From positions 53,548,494-53,612,493 of the forward strand of contig NC_053045.1 of the NCBI RefSeq assembly GCF_003473485.1: DNA of 64,000 bases, written 5' to 3'. This stretch comes from Medicago truncatula. Its lineage: Eukaryota > Streptophyta > Magnoliopsida > Fabales > Fabaceae. Position 1 is the stretch's first letter; every line of letters starts with the position of its first letter. Shown piece by piece: positions 11,972-23,245 of this stretch. Under the pieces are notes generated by a model. It ran no database searches, was not told where the DNA came from, and saw nothing but the letters and a program-made list of their open reading frames with translations. Position numbers and translations under genes: made by a program.

Positions 11972-12985
11972 ATTATATATTTTCAATACGAAAATGGAAG
12001 CCGTAATATGGACCTTAATTTTAAGGGACCATTGATGAACCTCATTAGTTTACCTGCTATAACATGTCGATAGTTTTTTATTATATTTTTTGTGAACCAT
12101 TGAACCATTGTGGGTCTCTTCCCTCTTCTTCTCCTTCCATGAGATTGACTCCTCATTTGTCTCACCCTTTACGTAATTAACATGCGTGAGGCTTTCATTT
12201 ATGTGTCACTGTTTATATTTTGATTTTTATCTGTTTCTATGGAAGCATTAACATTCAATTGGGTAACTTTTATCATCAACTACAACCACCATACACCACA
12301 CTTGTGTTTTAACTCCTTTCATTCAACCCAAAGTTTCAAAATTTCAATCACAACTACACAAACTACAACCACCCAAAATCAAATTTCTTCTCTTTTTTTT
12401 CTTCCATTTTTTGCTTGAAGGCATGCAATCGACAAACAATTATTTTACTCTGGTTACTCTTTCTCTTTGAGAAATGATAAATTAATCACAGAAATTAAAA
12501 GCAACAAAAAAAATTAAACTTTATTGTCCGAAAAAGAAGAGAGTATTGAGATCTGTCAGGAAAAAAACGTGCAAGAGTATTGGGGAAGTGGATGCAACCA
12601 TAGATGCTATTATTGGAGAAATGGGGAAGGAGATGTCGTTAATGTTTCATCATCAAACCCAAAATACCTTAATAGTTAGAGTAATGATATTTGAACAACC
12701 TTTTAGTGACAATTTTGTGACAACCTACCTTTTTTCTTTTTTTATTGGTCAAAAACAATAGAGAAATAAAAAGAAAGAGAGAGAATAAGAAGATAATATG
12801 AGTATGAGAGAGAAGGTTGTACAAAAGTTGTCATAAAATGGATGTACAAATATCATTTCTCTAATAGTTAATATAGGAAGAAGAAAAAAACACCAAAAAA
12901 TAGTTGACTAGCTATAATGGGCAAATTAATGAGGTCCACCAATGGTCCCTTAAAATTAAGGTTCATATTAGGGACTTCCTGAAAA
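11972..12985. mobile_element. Long inverted-repeat element with ~100-bp arms, carrying a nested MITE
   Basis: The stretch around 11975-12080 and the reverse complement of about 12890-12985 are near-identical. Both contain CCTTAATTTTAAGGGACCAT followed by CTCATTAGTTT / CTCATTAATTT. The interior of about 0.8 kb holds CT/CA-rich, leader-like sequence (12200-12430), a short open frame (12546-12761) and the family-A MITE at 12679-12861. I could not define a target-site duplication, so whether it is a MULE, a foldback or a Pack-MULE-like captured fragment is open. Confidence 0.6.
12679..12861. mobile_element. Mutator-like MITE, family A copy 2
   Basis: A 183-bp element with inverted ends GAGTAATGATATTTG / CAAATATCATTTCTC and a perfect 9-bp duplication TAATAGTTA (12670-12678 and 12862-12870). 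The interior has complementary blocks around TTTTATTGGTCAAAAACAAT and GTTGTACAAAAGTTGTC. It is nested in the long inverted-repeat element. Confidence 0.88.
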
Positions 12986-13685
12986 TATATCATTGGCACT
13001 TTTGAAATGAGGTAAATATAAATATTTTTATCATAGTTATATTAAGTTAAGATATTTTCTTATTTGACGTCAAAAAAAAAAAAGATATTTTCTTATTTTG
13101 GATTGAGACATTTTCCCTTCGCCCAAAAATTTTCCTATGATGACAAAATATGAATTTTATAAATTGCCTTTGTAATGTGAGAGCCTCCTATGACAATAGC
13201 TACTGCGACCGCTATCAATTTCAAGGTACGAAACTCTTAGTGTCCAAACTCTCCACCGCATGTGCCTCGACAGTATTTGTGAAGGATGCCGCATTGTAAC
13301 GTTACCTTGTTGGCTTGTTTTATTTATTTTAAGGAATGTTGCTTAAAGAAAAAATAAATCAACGAAATTGCTTGTAAAGTGGATATTTATAGATTAATGA
13401 CAACATTCTTTGACTTATATCATACTATCTTCTTTATGCACGTTCTTCACAACTTATTTTTAATATTTTTTTTTAAGATGTTTTAAGAGATGAAATATTT
13501 GGATTAAAAGAGTAAAAAGGTAAACACATTATTTTTCCATCCTATTAGATTTCTCACACACCATATACATTTTAGAATATGATTCGAATAGCATAAACAT
13601 CTCATAAAAACCTCTAAAACATGTTAAAGTACTTCAAAATTTAGAATTCAAATACGACACGCGAGAAAAGGTAACATACAACCGG

Positions 13686-14150
13686 TAGAGCTGTCAAAAT
13701 GGGTCGGGCCGTAAGGGCCGGCCCGAAAGCCCGAATAAAATGTAGGGCTTGGGCCGAATAATTGGAGCCCGAAATTGAAGAGAGCTTTTTAGCCCGGCCC
13801 GTAAAAGCCCTTGGCCCGTTAGGGCTAGCCCGTCCGGACTTCGGGCTGCCCGGAAGCCCGCAAAAAATACAACTTTTTTTTTTTGTGGTCTGTGTGTGTG
13901 AGAGACTGATACGGGCCCGGGCTGGCCCGTTAGCCCGGCATATTTATGTATGTTCCGTACTTAAAAGAATGGAAAAGGGAAGAAAAAAATACGGGCCAGG
14001 GCCGGCCCATTAGCCTGGGAGCCCGTATAGGGCCGGGCTCGGGCTCATTTTTTGCAATCCATATTCAAACCGGGCTTTTTAGCCCGGCCCTTAAAAGCCC
14101 TTGGCCCGGCCGGGCCTAAACGGGGCGGGCCGCCCGTTTTGACAGCTCTA
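13686..14150. mobile_element. GC-rich hAT-type non-autonomous element
   Basis: A 465-bp element beginning TAGAGCTGTCAAAA and ending TTTTGACAGCTCTA, with 8-bp flanks ACAACCGG (13678-13685) and ACAACTGG (14151-14158), 7 of 8 identical. The TAGAG terminus and 8-bp duplication fit hAT. It is strikingly GC-rich for this window, packed with GGGCC/GGCCC and AGCCCG words. The open frame in it (13762-14013) is not a gene. Confidence 0.82.
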
Positions 14151-14957
14151 ACAACTGGTGTGTGATGGTCTAAAAAGTTTTGTTGTTTATGTATGTGAAT
14201 ATGAACATTGATAAGTAACAGATAATTGTTTTTAGAAATTAAATTCAGGTTCTCTAAATAAATTGTTTAAATTAGAAATTGAATTCAAGTTCTTTTAAAT
14301 AATTCATCCGTTAATAAAGTTGATTAATTTAGTTTGTTCGATATAAACATTGAGAAAAAGCAACTCATCTAAAAAAAATTATATAAAAATAAAGTATATA
14401 GATTTCACGTGTAGAAATAGATATATATGATTAATAACCATGAAAGATCCTCCTGTCTTTCAAAAAAAAAATGGAGTGAAGGTTATCCATCCTGTCTTTC
14501 AAATTTTAAATGAGTTTGTCTAAGAGGTACCTATACTTAACCGAACTTTGGGTAATTTACCAAAAAAATATATATACTTGCATATTTCACATCCGCTACA
14601 AAACGGACTTAAAATGACAATTTGAAACGGAATCTTTCGTAGTAATAATAATAACTTCAAAATAAACTACTCATGTAAAATTTCCACATTGCAACAATTC
14701 ATTGATTTACATGCTATTTAAGTATCTCAATTTAGTGAAACGATAAATCACCTCAAATTAAGCAATAAAAATAAGATGATCCACTCTTACGGAGATAGGG
14801 AAAATTGATGCATAAGATTGATAACATTCTTTGCCATGTTTTGTTGGTCAAAATGTCATGCCTGAAATCGGTTTCCGGCTGATTCCTCAAAATTTATGAG
14901 GGAGTAGGCTAGAGGCAGGGGTACATGGATAATAGAAAACTACCAGCTAAGCTTCCA
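14151..14957. other. Intergenic spacer 3' of the glycine-rich RNA-binding protein gene
   Basis: AT-rich sequence; must hold the polyadenylation region of the minus-strand gene. No other feature recognised. Confidence 0.4.
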
Positions 14958-17201
14958 TCAGGCCCTTTTAGCAAAATCATCAGTATCATCATTGCCATTG
15001 ATCGAGTCCTCAACATCATCACCATCGCTAAAATTTCCATGGATCGAGTCTCCGTCACCTCCCAAGTCCTCATTTACATTACCACAGTCTTTGCTATCAA
15101 ATTGGGCACGGCCGCCATATTCCATCCCCCCACTTCCATCATATCCACCAGCAGAGCCAATGCCGCTACCTGCATAGTCAATAAAGTAATCACGAAAACC
15201 ACCGTTAGCATCATAATAATTCTTAGGGATACGAAAAGAGAAATGCTAACACTTTCTTTCTAAAACTCTCTTAACACTTACTCTCTCTTTGGATGAAATT
15301 ATTGTGGATCCCACATAAAGTGGTGGGATTCATATGGATTTTATCCAATGAGAGAGCGAGTGCTAGAGAGAGTGTTGCTAGCACTCCTTAGTCATCATAT
15401 GAAAATACTTGGAGCTTTCCGTATTTCCTGCATTCATTATTTTTACATTTTCAAAGCCCTCACTTATACATCTTAGTCAAACAAGAGTAAGGGTCCCTCA
15501 CTTATATAGCCCTTACCAGCATTGCTAGTTCCGAAACTATTAGGAGCAGAATAGTTACTACCCCCATAATTGGCACCTGGTCCAGAGCTACCTCCACCAT
15601 AGCCACCACCCCCATAACCTCCATCTACATTTCCACCGCCACTTGAAGCACCACCGTATGGAGAGCCACCATAAGCACCTGCATACCCAGCTCCACCACC
15701 GTATGACGCATTACCATAAGAACCGCCGCCGCCGCCATATACACGAGGCCTTTCATTAGCGTAATTTACCCTAACCCGACGACCATGAAGATCCTGAAAG
15801 TTCAAAACAGATAAAGAAACACTAGATTAAGAGGGATAACATAGTGCCAGTCATTAAATTTGCAAAATGACAAAAAAGGGTTAATAGATGAATCAATTGA
15901 TAAAACTACACAACGATAAACAAAGCCAAGAAAAAAATACATTTGCGCACATCACCTACTATAAGTTAAAAATGTATCCACGTACAACAGAAGTAGAATT
16001 ATCCTACTTAAAACTTGCTATCATGTGAAGGAAAACTAAGAAAGCTCAGAGAAAGGTTGCCAGTTTCTTTGGGTTTTCTAGCAATCGACTAAATATCTGT
16101 CTTTAGTTTGAAAAAATTAAGTAAAGCTACAATGTTATTACTTTCATCAAGACCCGTACTCTGACACGTAAAATAAAAAAAATAAATTATAAGCAACGTA
16201 AAATTAAATGATTCCAGAATACAACAGTGATAGCCAATGAGACAGTCCAAACAGACATCGACCAGCATCTAGATATGCCAAAATAAGGCTAATAAGTATG
16301 TATAGCATGGTTTCAAATTGTGCTTGCGATCGGGATGCAGTTGCCGCCACTGCAATTGCAGGTATTGCGGTTGTTGTGGTGTGACTTATCTTTAAAATCT
16401 CAAATCTCATATTTTCCCTCGGATATCTCACCTCTCGCTCTTCACCAACATAATGTAATATGAAGATTAGAAAATCATTTTCATGAGCACTATAAAGCCC
16501 CTCGCAGCCAGATGCAGGCAACAATGTGATGGGGACTTAATAGTAATTAGCAAAACTACTACAATTGTGGTGTTATTATGCAATTCAGATGCATTGCATG
16601 ATGAAGTCCGCAATTTGAAACCATGATCTACACATAATAAATAACCGAAGGAATTTTAAAAGGATTCTATAAATTGGTCCACATTACTTGTTAAGGACGA
16701 AGTACTAAAGAACAACGTTAATTCAAACTATCAACAGGTTAAAAGAAAAACTGCATATACAGCCCTCATATTCCCACAAATCAAACGGCTTAAATATTTA
16801 GCTTCAGCAAACGGACGTGATCAGTTGAAATGGCCGGCACAATATTGCTATGAAAGCATAATTCTTATAATAACAACTCTATATTACCTGACCATCCAAG
16901 GCCTGAATGGCACTAGATGCTTCCTCAACTGAATTGAATGTGATAAAGCCAAATCCTCTAGATCTACCAGTTTCACGATCCATAATTATCCTTGCTACAA
17001 AGAGCATGATATTAAAGAGATCATTACCAAATAAAAAACAATTGCAATAATTAGACAAAAAACTCATTATACATGACAAAAAGAAAGCATTGAGTCAAAC
17101 TATATTTACCGTCAAGAACTTCACCATATCTTGAAAAAGCTTCCCTCAAACTATTTTCATCAGTTGAATATGAAACACCTGCAACGGACAGATGTAAAAT
17201 A

Positions 17202-17243
<42 letters not shown>

Positions 17244-17719
17244 ATTTTGATGTTTTAGTTATGTCTGTGGGTAAGCTTTTTTATAAAACCATTTTGATAC
17301 AAATAATTTAGAGAGTATATTTTTAGAGATTTCTAACCAAAGTATGCTATATTGTGTTTGTTAATTTGTTTAAAATTATATGTAGAGATTTTGTATTTCT
17401 CCCTCCAGTTGAAGATGATTTTCTTCAAAAGCTAATCCAATTAGCTTTTCATTTTCAGCATAAAAATCACTTTTTAAAAAAAATAGTTTTTAAACACAAA
17501 CATAACTAAGACATAAAAAATGATATTTTAAAAATCTGAAACAAGGAATCAAACATAATAAGGTCTTTCAAACGCACCCCCTATAAACAGCTTTGTGGTT
17601 GGAGCAGAACACATGCATCTTATAGCCTGGAGAGCAGATGGGGCCGGACGCAATTCCAAAACAATCTTCCGGTTTACCCCTTGTCGTAGAATATTCCCAA
17701 GTTTACCAAAGAAAGCCAT
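14958..17719 (-). CDS. Glycine-rich RNA-binding protein, mitochondrial type (GR-RBP3-like), last exon interrupted
   Basis: Exons 17719-17578, 17178-17110, 16994-16888 and 15793-15517 join cleanly. They give a mitochondrial-type presequence (start [13 protein letters not shown], residues 1-40), one RRM with RNP2 (LFIGG) and RNP1 (GFGFITF), and a Gly/Tyr/Ser-rich tail. The last exon ends at TGA 14958-14960 after an acidic stretch and the terminal AKRA. This is the domain order of Arabidopsis GR-RBP3 (AT5G61030), an organellar RNA-binding/RNA-editing-associated family. Exon 4 ends in phase 1. The natural next acceptor at 15428/15427 opens an in-frame exon, but a MITE (about 15227-15389) interrupts it and brings a TAG. 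The next in-frame acceptor, TGCAG|GTAGC at 15170/15169, would give a 268-aa protein that skips the damaged part. Intron retention would end it at a stop shortly after 15517. A 5' leader intron (18170-17736) is also supported. Confidence 0.85.
15227..15389. mobile_element. MITE inserted in the last exon of the GR-RBP gene
   Basis: A ~160-bp element with related inverted ends (GAGAAATGCTAACACTTTC and, reverse complement of the other side, GAGTGCTAGCAACACTCTC) and CTCTCTTTGG / CCAATGAGAGAG inside. The flanks on the gene strand are ATGACTAAG and ATCCCTAAG, 7 of 9 identical, consistent with a decayed 9-bp duplication of the Mutator type. The exact left boundary is uncertain by some bases. Confidence 0.7.
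17204..17239. repeat. (TA)n microsatellite in GR-RBP intron 1
   Basis: An uninterrupted TA dinucleotide run of about 36 bases, ending roughly 25 bases upstream of the exon-2 acceptor on the gene strand. Likely length-polymorphic. Confidence 0.9.
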
Positions 17720-17734
17720 TGTTGTAACTTGTAA

Positions 17735-18171
17735 CCTGAAGAAAACCAGAAACATCAGTGGCTATATTCTGTACAAATTAATCAATATCCAAAAAATCAC
17801 AAAAACCCTATTTTTACTACAACATCGAAAAACAGAGTGAAGAGAAAATCAAAAACCTAGAAACAGTTATTCGATTTAGTTCATAACACTAATTTCAAAA
17901 CGAATTAAAATCTTCTACTCTATGATCTCTTAATTAAGCTAAAACAGTAGAAAAATTAAACCATTGAATTTAAACAGAAAAACAAAAATTAAACAGATTA
18001 AATCAGTTAATAGCTCGATTAACAGCAGAACGAAGCATGGTAAAAAAAAAAAAAAAAAAAAAAAAAAGGGATCGATTGGTCCAAAATGAGACGAATCAGA
18101 AAAATTGAAACAACGGTAGACATGAACGGATAAAGAGAAACACGATGAACATTGTGCGTTCGAGAATTACC
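17735..18171 (-). other. 5' leader intron of the GR-RBP gene
   Basis: Donor ACGCAG|GTAATTC at 18171/18170 and acceptor TTCTTCAG|GTTACAAG at 17736/17735 bracket a ~435-bp AT-rich intron in the leader, with the ATG at 17719. It contains a ~27-bp poly-A run (plus strand, from about 18041). Leader introns are common in this family. Confidence 0.6.
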
Positions 18172-18201
18172 TGCGTTTTCTTTTGAGCTTGTCTGTGTCT
18201 T

Positions 18202-18210
18202 AAACCCTAA
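18202..18210 (+). promoter_or_regulatory. Telo-box in the GR-RBP leader
   Basis: AAACCCTAA on the plus strand, in the putative first leader exon of the minus-strand GR-RBP gene, so inverted relative to the gene. Confidence 0.5.
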
Positions 18211-18235
18211 CCAAGATATTTGTATTTTTTTCTGG

Positions 18236-19012
18236 TTAAGGAAATGGGTTTATGTAGATGCAGAAAAGCATTTCAAAATGCACCCATGTTTCTTCTCTTT
18301 TAAGAAAGGTAGGCCTAGGCCCATCGTCACTGCAGAGTTGCTATTTGTACCCACCAGAAGTGTTTATTCACCAAAAACAACAAAGGAAAAACATACTACG
18401 AAAAGAACACTTTAATGAGATGGTAAGGGATCTCTTACGACTTAACTAGTGGTCATGGGTTCGAAGTCAGCTTTGTGAATGCAGCATTGTAAAATCTCTT
18501 GAGGACAAGATTTGTCTGGATTAATATTTATAGTTGCACACAGAGGAAAGGATATTTGGTTCACACCAAAAAAAATGAGTTTAAGCTATATGCATTGTCC
18601 CTATAAACTAAAGGATATAAGGTTTACTTGGTGGTTAGGTAGGGACGCTCACGGGTTGATTTGGATCTATTTTGGTTGAGTGAAAAAAAAATGTATTTTT
18701 TATGTCAAACCTGAAAAAATTCAATCCGATAAGAGTGTGATACTAGTCATTGAACTTAACTTTAAAAATAAAATTAAAAAAATTAATTAAATTACATTCT
18801 ATGGAATGGAGATGCAGTTTACTAACTAAATGTGGTATATTTGTTTGCAAATCTCTGCGCAAGCTTGCATAGAGAGGTGCAAATAGTAACTATCCATATA
18901 TGTCTTGTTTCGGCCCGACCCATTATTGGAGAGTCAAGGAAGAAGCATCCATAACAGATTAACAGTAATACAACACTTTCTGCTTTCGATCTGAACTCTT
19001 CGTTTCGCAACA
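18236..19012. other. Divergent promoter region between GR-RBP and presenilin genes
   Basis: An ~780-bp spacer between head-to-head genes, expected to contain both promoters. Short open frames here show no recognisable domain. Confidence 0.5.
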
Positions 19013-20389
19013 ATGGCAGAAACCCGAAGAACTTCATCATCTTCAACAACCGTTCTCGATAGTTTAGGCGAAGAAATCGTTAGAATTATCACTCCTGTTT
19101 CAATCTGCATGTTCCTCGTTGTAATCCTAGTCTCAATTCTCAACACAAACGATTCTCCAACAATCTCCACCATAGCCAACATAGCATACGACGAAACAAC
19201 ATCAGATTCTTCCTGGGACAAATTCCTCGGCGCACTTTTAAACTCTCTCTCCTTCGTTGTTGTCGTAACTTTCGCCACTTTCTTCTTAGTCCTTCTTTTC
19301 TATTTCCGATGTATCACGTTCTTAAAACTCTACATGGCTTTTTCTTCCTTTGTTGTATTAGGTTTTCTTGGAGGTGAAATTTCGATTTTTTTGATTCAAC
19401 ATTTTAGTGTTCCGGTTGATTGTATAACGTTTTTGGTTGTTTTGTGTAATTTTGCTGTTGTTGGTGTTTGTGCTGTTTTTATGTCTAAAATGGCTATTTT
19501 TGTTACACAAGGGTATTTGGTGGTTATTGGAATATTGGTTGCGTATTGGTTTACTATGTTGCCTGAATGGACAACATGGGCTATGCTTGTTGCTATGGCT
19601 TTGTATGATCTTGCTGCGGTTTTGTTGCCTGTTGGTCCTTTGAGGCTTTTAGTTGAACTTGCTATGTCGAGGGATGAAGAAATTCCGGCTTTGGTTTATG
19701 AGGCTAGGCCGGTGAGTAATGATTGTATGGATCCTAGGATTATCGAGGCTCGGAGGAGGTTATGGAGAGAGAGAAGGATTGAGAGTGCAATTCTGATAAC
19801 TGAGAGTGGAAATTCAGTGTTGGGTAGTGGTGGACTTAATGTTGAACAATCATCACATTCCAATTCAGACGCGAATACTGTTCTAAGTACAAATTTAAAT
19901 GAGAATTTGACTCCTGAAAATGGTTCAAATTTGAATTCTAGTAGCACTTATGGCACACGTAATTTGGTTAGAGCCGAAGAGGGGCGAGCGAGGGTTCAAG
20001 AAATTGATTCAGATCTTGCCACACCCTTGATTGATCATGGTGTGAACGTACGGGTTCCTAGAGGAGAAGATGCCACGTCAAATGAGAATTTGATGTTGGA
20101 AGGAATTGGGCTGGCTTCGTCCGGTGCAATCAAGTTGGGGCTGGGCGATTTTATCTTCTATAGTGTTTTGGTTGGCAGAGCTGCAATGTATGATTTTATG
20201 ACAGTGTATGCATGTTATCTTGCAATTATTGCTGGTCTTGGCGTAACTTTGATGCTTTTGGCTTTATATCAGAAAGCGTTGCCTGCTCTACCTGTGTCAG
20301 TAGCACTCGGTGTGTTATTTTATTTCTTGACCAGATTGTTACTTGAAGTATTTGTGGTACAATGTTCCTTGAATCTCTTGATGTTCTAA
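19013..20389 (+). CDS. Presenilin-like aspartic intramembrane protease
   Basis: A single uninterrupted 458-codon frame encoding the catalytic subunit type of gamma-secretase (GxGD protease). Seen: hydrophobic segments at about 23-44, 78-98, 103-128, 134-155, 160-180 and 186-208. The TM6 catalytic Asp lies in ALYDLAAV (D199). A long hydrophilic, Asn/Ser-rich loop (about 232-372) follows. The second catalytic Asp is in GLGDF (D379), and the PALP motif is at 424-427 before the last helix. Plant presenilins are intronless, as here. They reside in endomembranes; beyond protease activity their plant roles are poorly defined. The ATG at 19013 is the first in frame and sits in a leader with ordinary context. 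Confidence 0.96.
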   Translation: MAETRRTSSSSTTVLDSLGEEIVRIITPVSICMFLVVILVSILNTNDSPTISTIANIAYDETTSDSSWDKFLGALLNSLSFVVVVTFATFFLVLLFYFRCITFLKLYMAFSSFVVLGFLGGEISIFLIQHFSVPVDCITFLVVLCNFAVVGVCAVFMSKMAIFVTQGYLVVIGILVAYWFTMLPEWTTWAMLVAMALYDLAAVLLPVGPLRLLVELAMSRDEEIPALVYEARPVSNDCMDPRIIEARRRLWRERRIESAILITESGNSVLGSGGLNVEQSSHSNSDANTVLSTNLNENLTPENGSNLNSSSTYGTRNLVRAEEGRARVQEIDSDLATPLIDHGVNVRVPRGEDATSNENLMLEGIGLASSGAIKLGLGDFIFYSVLVGRAAMYDFMTVYACYLAIIAGLGVTLMLLALYQKALPALPVSVALGVLFYFLTRLLLEVFVVQCSLNLLMF

Positions 20390-20524
20390 AATTATATTGC
20401 TTTGGCTCAGTTTTTTGGCTATAAAGCATATTACATTATTATAGCCAAAGGTTTGGGCTTAAAGTTTCGCCTTTTGTTGTAAGTCTCTCTAAACCTGTAA
20501 TCTTTTCTTAAACTGCTAGTTGTT

Positions 20525-22720
20525 TTGTACTCTTTTCTGTTTGTTAACTAGAAAACCCATATTTAGGATCTGTGACCACAAATATTTCATTCCTTCCTAT
20601 AATCCCCGTTTGTAAAGTACCAGTGACGAATAACCCAGAATATACTGTCTTTAGCTATTGTGTTATTGTGTACTCTATCTCCAAATATATAGCATTGGTA
20701 GACCAACTGATCTTGTAACATAACATTTATATCGCCTTGTTGAAACTCCTTACTCTTAAAACATGTTTTTTCTTGTTTGAAATAACTATAGTTTGGTATA
20801 TAATTTGAATGCTCGGTAAATATTTTACTTACAAAAGAAGAATGCTACTACAAAATAGGGATATAATTGCACCTAGTCTGAGCTAGTTCGTTATTGATTT
20901 AAAAGACTGGAGATATTTGCTATTCGGATAGCAGAAGCAAAATAGAGAGGAGGTAGGAATGCCTTTGAGTTATAAATGTAAAGCATGTGATATATTTTTT
21001 ATATTTCGTTTCATCAACTTGAATCATTAGGTTCCGAAAGCAGATTTATAGTTTAATTGCCTAGTTTGAGGATTAACATGTTGGAATTTTGATGTGCTGG
21101 TCATGGGAAACACGTTAACATTGACAGTTACAATTAGCTGATATTTAAGCTTGTTTTAACTAATAGTGAGCTTTTTCTTTCATTCTACTACAGGGAAGTA
21201 TTTGTGACAACTACTTGGTACAATAATCGTATCTATATGTATTAGATGCAATTCTGAATTCACCTTAACCGTCCTACTATTATATTGCGTTTTCTCTCCT
21301 CCTCGCCGCCAACCCCCATCCTCTTACATAAGTTGGTACCATAACGTTGTATATTTGCTCAAACCATTGTTGCAGACTATTGAAATTTCAAACCAAGTGG
21401 TTAGACTCAAGTAGTTATTGAGCTTCAGGTAAGGTTGAATTGATGAAGAGTACTTGAGTTCAATCCCTTATTTGAACTATCATTGGTCAAACTTGCCTTG
21501 AGGCCAAACTCCGAATCACCAATGCAATCCCCTTTTTTCTGAGAAACCTTCTGAGCTATGATCAGTAGTTTGCTTTTGATGGCATTTATTAAACCGGTTG
21601 TTATGCATCTTTTTCTTCTCAATAATTGTTAACTAGAAAACATCTAGCTTACTGCAGATTTAGGATCTGTGACCACACACATTCCATTCATTTCTCCTAT
21701 ACTATTTTTGAAGTAGAAGAAGTGACAAATAACCCAAAATATATTGGCTTTAGCTATTGAAATCAATTTAGTGTGTGCTTTATCTCCAAATACATACCAT
21801 TGCTTGATCAGTTGCTCGTGTAACACAACATAACTATTGCTCTTATGAAACTCCTTTTTACTCTTAATAATGTTTTTTTCTTGTTGAAATAGCTATAGTT
21901 TGGTAAACGATATTGATATATAACCGTTGCTAGTCTGAACTAGTTCTTTGTTGATTCAAAAGCCTTGGGATATTGCTTGACAGATAGCAGAAGCAAGTTG
22001 AATGAAGTTTGGAATCTGTTTTTATTTTCCTTTCTGAAAGCATATTTTTTATTTAGTTGTGTAGTTAAAGGATTAACATGTAGGAATTTCTCTGTGACCC
22101 AACAAAAAGAAGACTTATAGGGGAAACGTTAACATTTACAATTACAGTTACTAGGGAGTTTTGTGGTGGATTCAGGTGCCACCAGAGTTTAAATTTGTTT
22201 CCTTTAATTAATGGTGATATTTTGCTTTCCTTCTAAAAGCGCATGGAAGTATTTGTGATTACTACGTTATGGTATAGTTGTATCCTTATATTAGAAGCAC
22301 TTCTGCGTTTACCTTATATTTGGTTGTGCATTGACTCGTACATTCCATTACAGCTTATGGCTTTTCTTTAACTAGAGTAGTTAGATAACTCCTCTCTTTA
22401 GTTAATTCAGTTTAGGAATCTGTTAGAGCAGTTAGCATGTGTAGTTGGTTAGTTATCCTTCATGATAACTACTTTGCTTGTATAAATAGAGTTTAGTTGC
22501 ATCATTGTAATGCTTTCTGAGAATATTGAATTCATTGGTCCCATTGCTCAGTATACAAGATGATTTCTCATTTCCCTTCGATCTATCTCTCTTCTACGTT
22601 GACACTTGACACTTGAAACATTCTTAATATCGTACTGTTCTTTTCTCTCTTCCCCCAACCCATTTCCTTTTCCTTCCATTATGTTGTATATTTGCTCAAA
22701 ACATTGTGTCAAACTACGCA
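20525..22720. repeat. Tandem duplication of presenilin 3' flank (~1 kb units)
   Basis: Unit 1 (about 20525-21400) and unit 2 (about 21625-22720) share colinear blocks in the same order: TTGTTAACTAGAAAAC, TTTAGGATCTGTGACCACA, GGAAGTATTTGTGA and GTTGTATATTTGCTCAAA, separated by diverged stretches. No coding potential. Unit 2 carries an extra block (about 22330-22620) absent from unit 1. Confidence 0.75.
22330..22620. mobile_element. Possible LTR fragment inserted in unit 2 of the duplication
   Basis: Present in duplication unit 2 but not in unit 1. It contains TGTTAGAGCAGTTAG, a TATAAATAGAG core and CATTGTAATG further on, an order typical of a short plant LTR. I could not find matching ends or a duplicated target site, so the boundaries are guesses. 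Confidence 0.35.
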
Positions 22721-23199
22721 AATTCACTACTGTGATGGAATGAAAATATGTCTCGTTTTGCATGTGGTTGACATGAGACACACAATCTGAACTCGTGAAG
22801 ATTTATTTGTGAGGATAATTCCTGCTTGTTAACTCGGTTTACGAGTTATTATTGAAGTATTAATGGTACATGAGAAAAAAAACTCACATTGAATTGAGGT
22901 TGGAGTGGTTTATAAGAAAGGGTTTGTCTATCCAATGCAATATTTGCATAAGTGAAGACAACTAAAAACTGTAATTTTTAATCATAAGAAAAGTAAGGAC
23001 AATTGTCTTAGATACTGTATTTTAGGCATGATTAAATATCAATTAATGAATCGGTATACATGGAAGAAAACATTTCATAGTCATGTATGGAAGAGATAGA
23101 AGAGAAATTTCAACATAAAAAAGGGTTAGATGTCACTAAAAAAATTATCATATTGAAAAAGTCATTCAAAATTATCATAATGAAAAAGTCATTCGTCAT

Positions 23200-23245
23200 G
23201 ATCACATAACTTCTAATTTTCATTTTAACTAGAAGTTATGTGATC
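23200..23245. repeat. Perfect 15-bp hairpin
   Basis: GATCACATAACTTCT (23200-23214) and AGAAGTTATGTGATC (23231-23245) are exact inverted repeats with a 16-base loop. It may be a remnant of a small MITE; nothing else supports a function. Confidence 0.6.

Noticed and set aside
12546-12761. 71-codon frame as a gene
   Set aside because: It runs into the family-A MITE, so its C-terminal part is transposon sequence; the rest may be a captured fragment at best.
13762-14013. 83-codon frame in the GC-rich block
   Set aside because: Lies wholly inside the hAT element and is made of its GGGCC/AGCCCG repeats.
15427-15517. Retained intron 4 of the GR-RBP gene as normal coding sequence
   Set aside because: It would replace the conserved acidic AKRA terminus with a short unrelated tail; a consensus donor (G|GTAAGG) is present at 15517/15516.
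20226-20429. Minus-strand frame over the presenilin 3' end
   Set aside because: Antisense shadow of the presenilin coding sequence.
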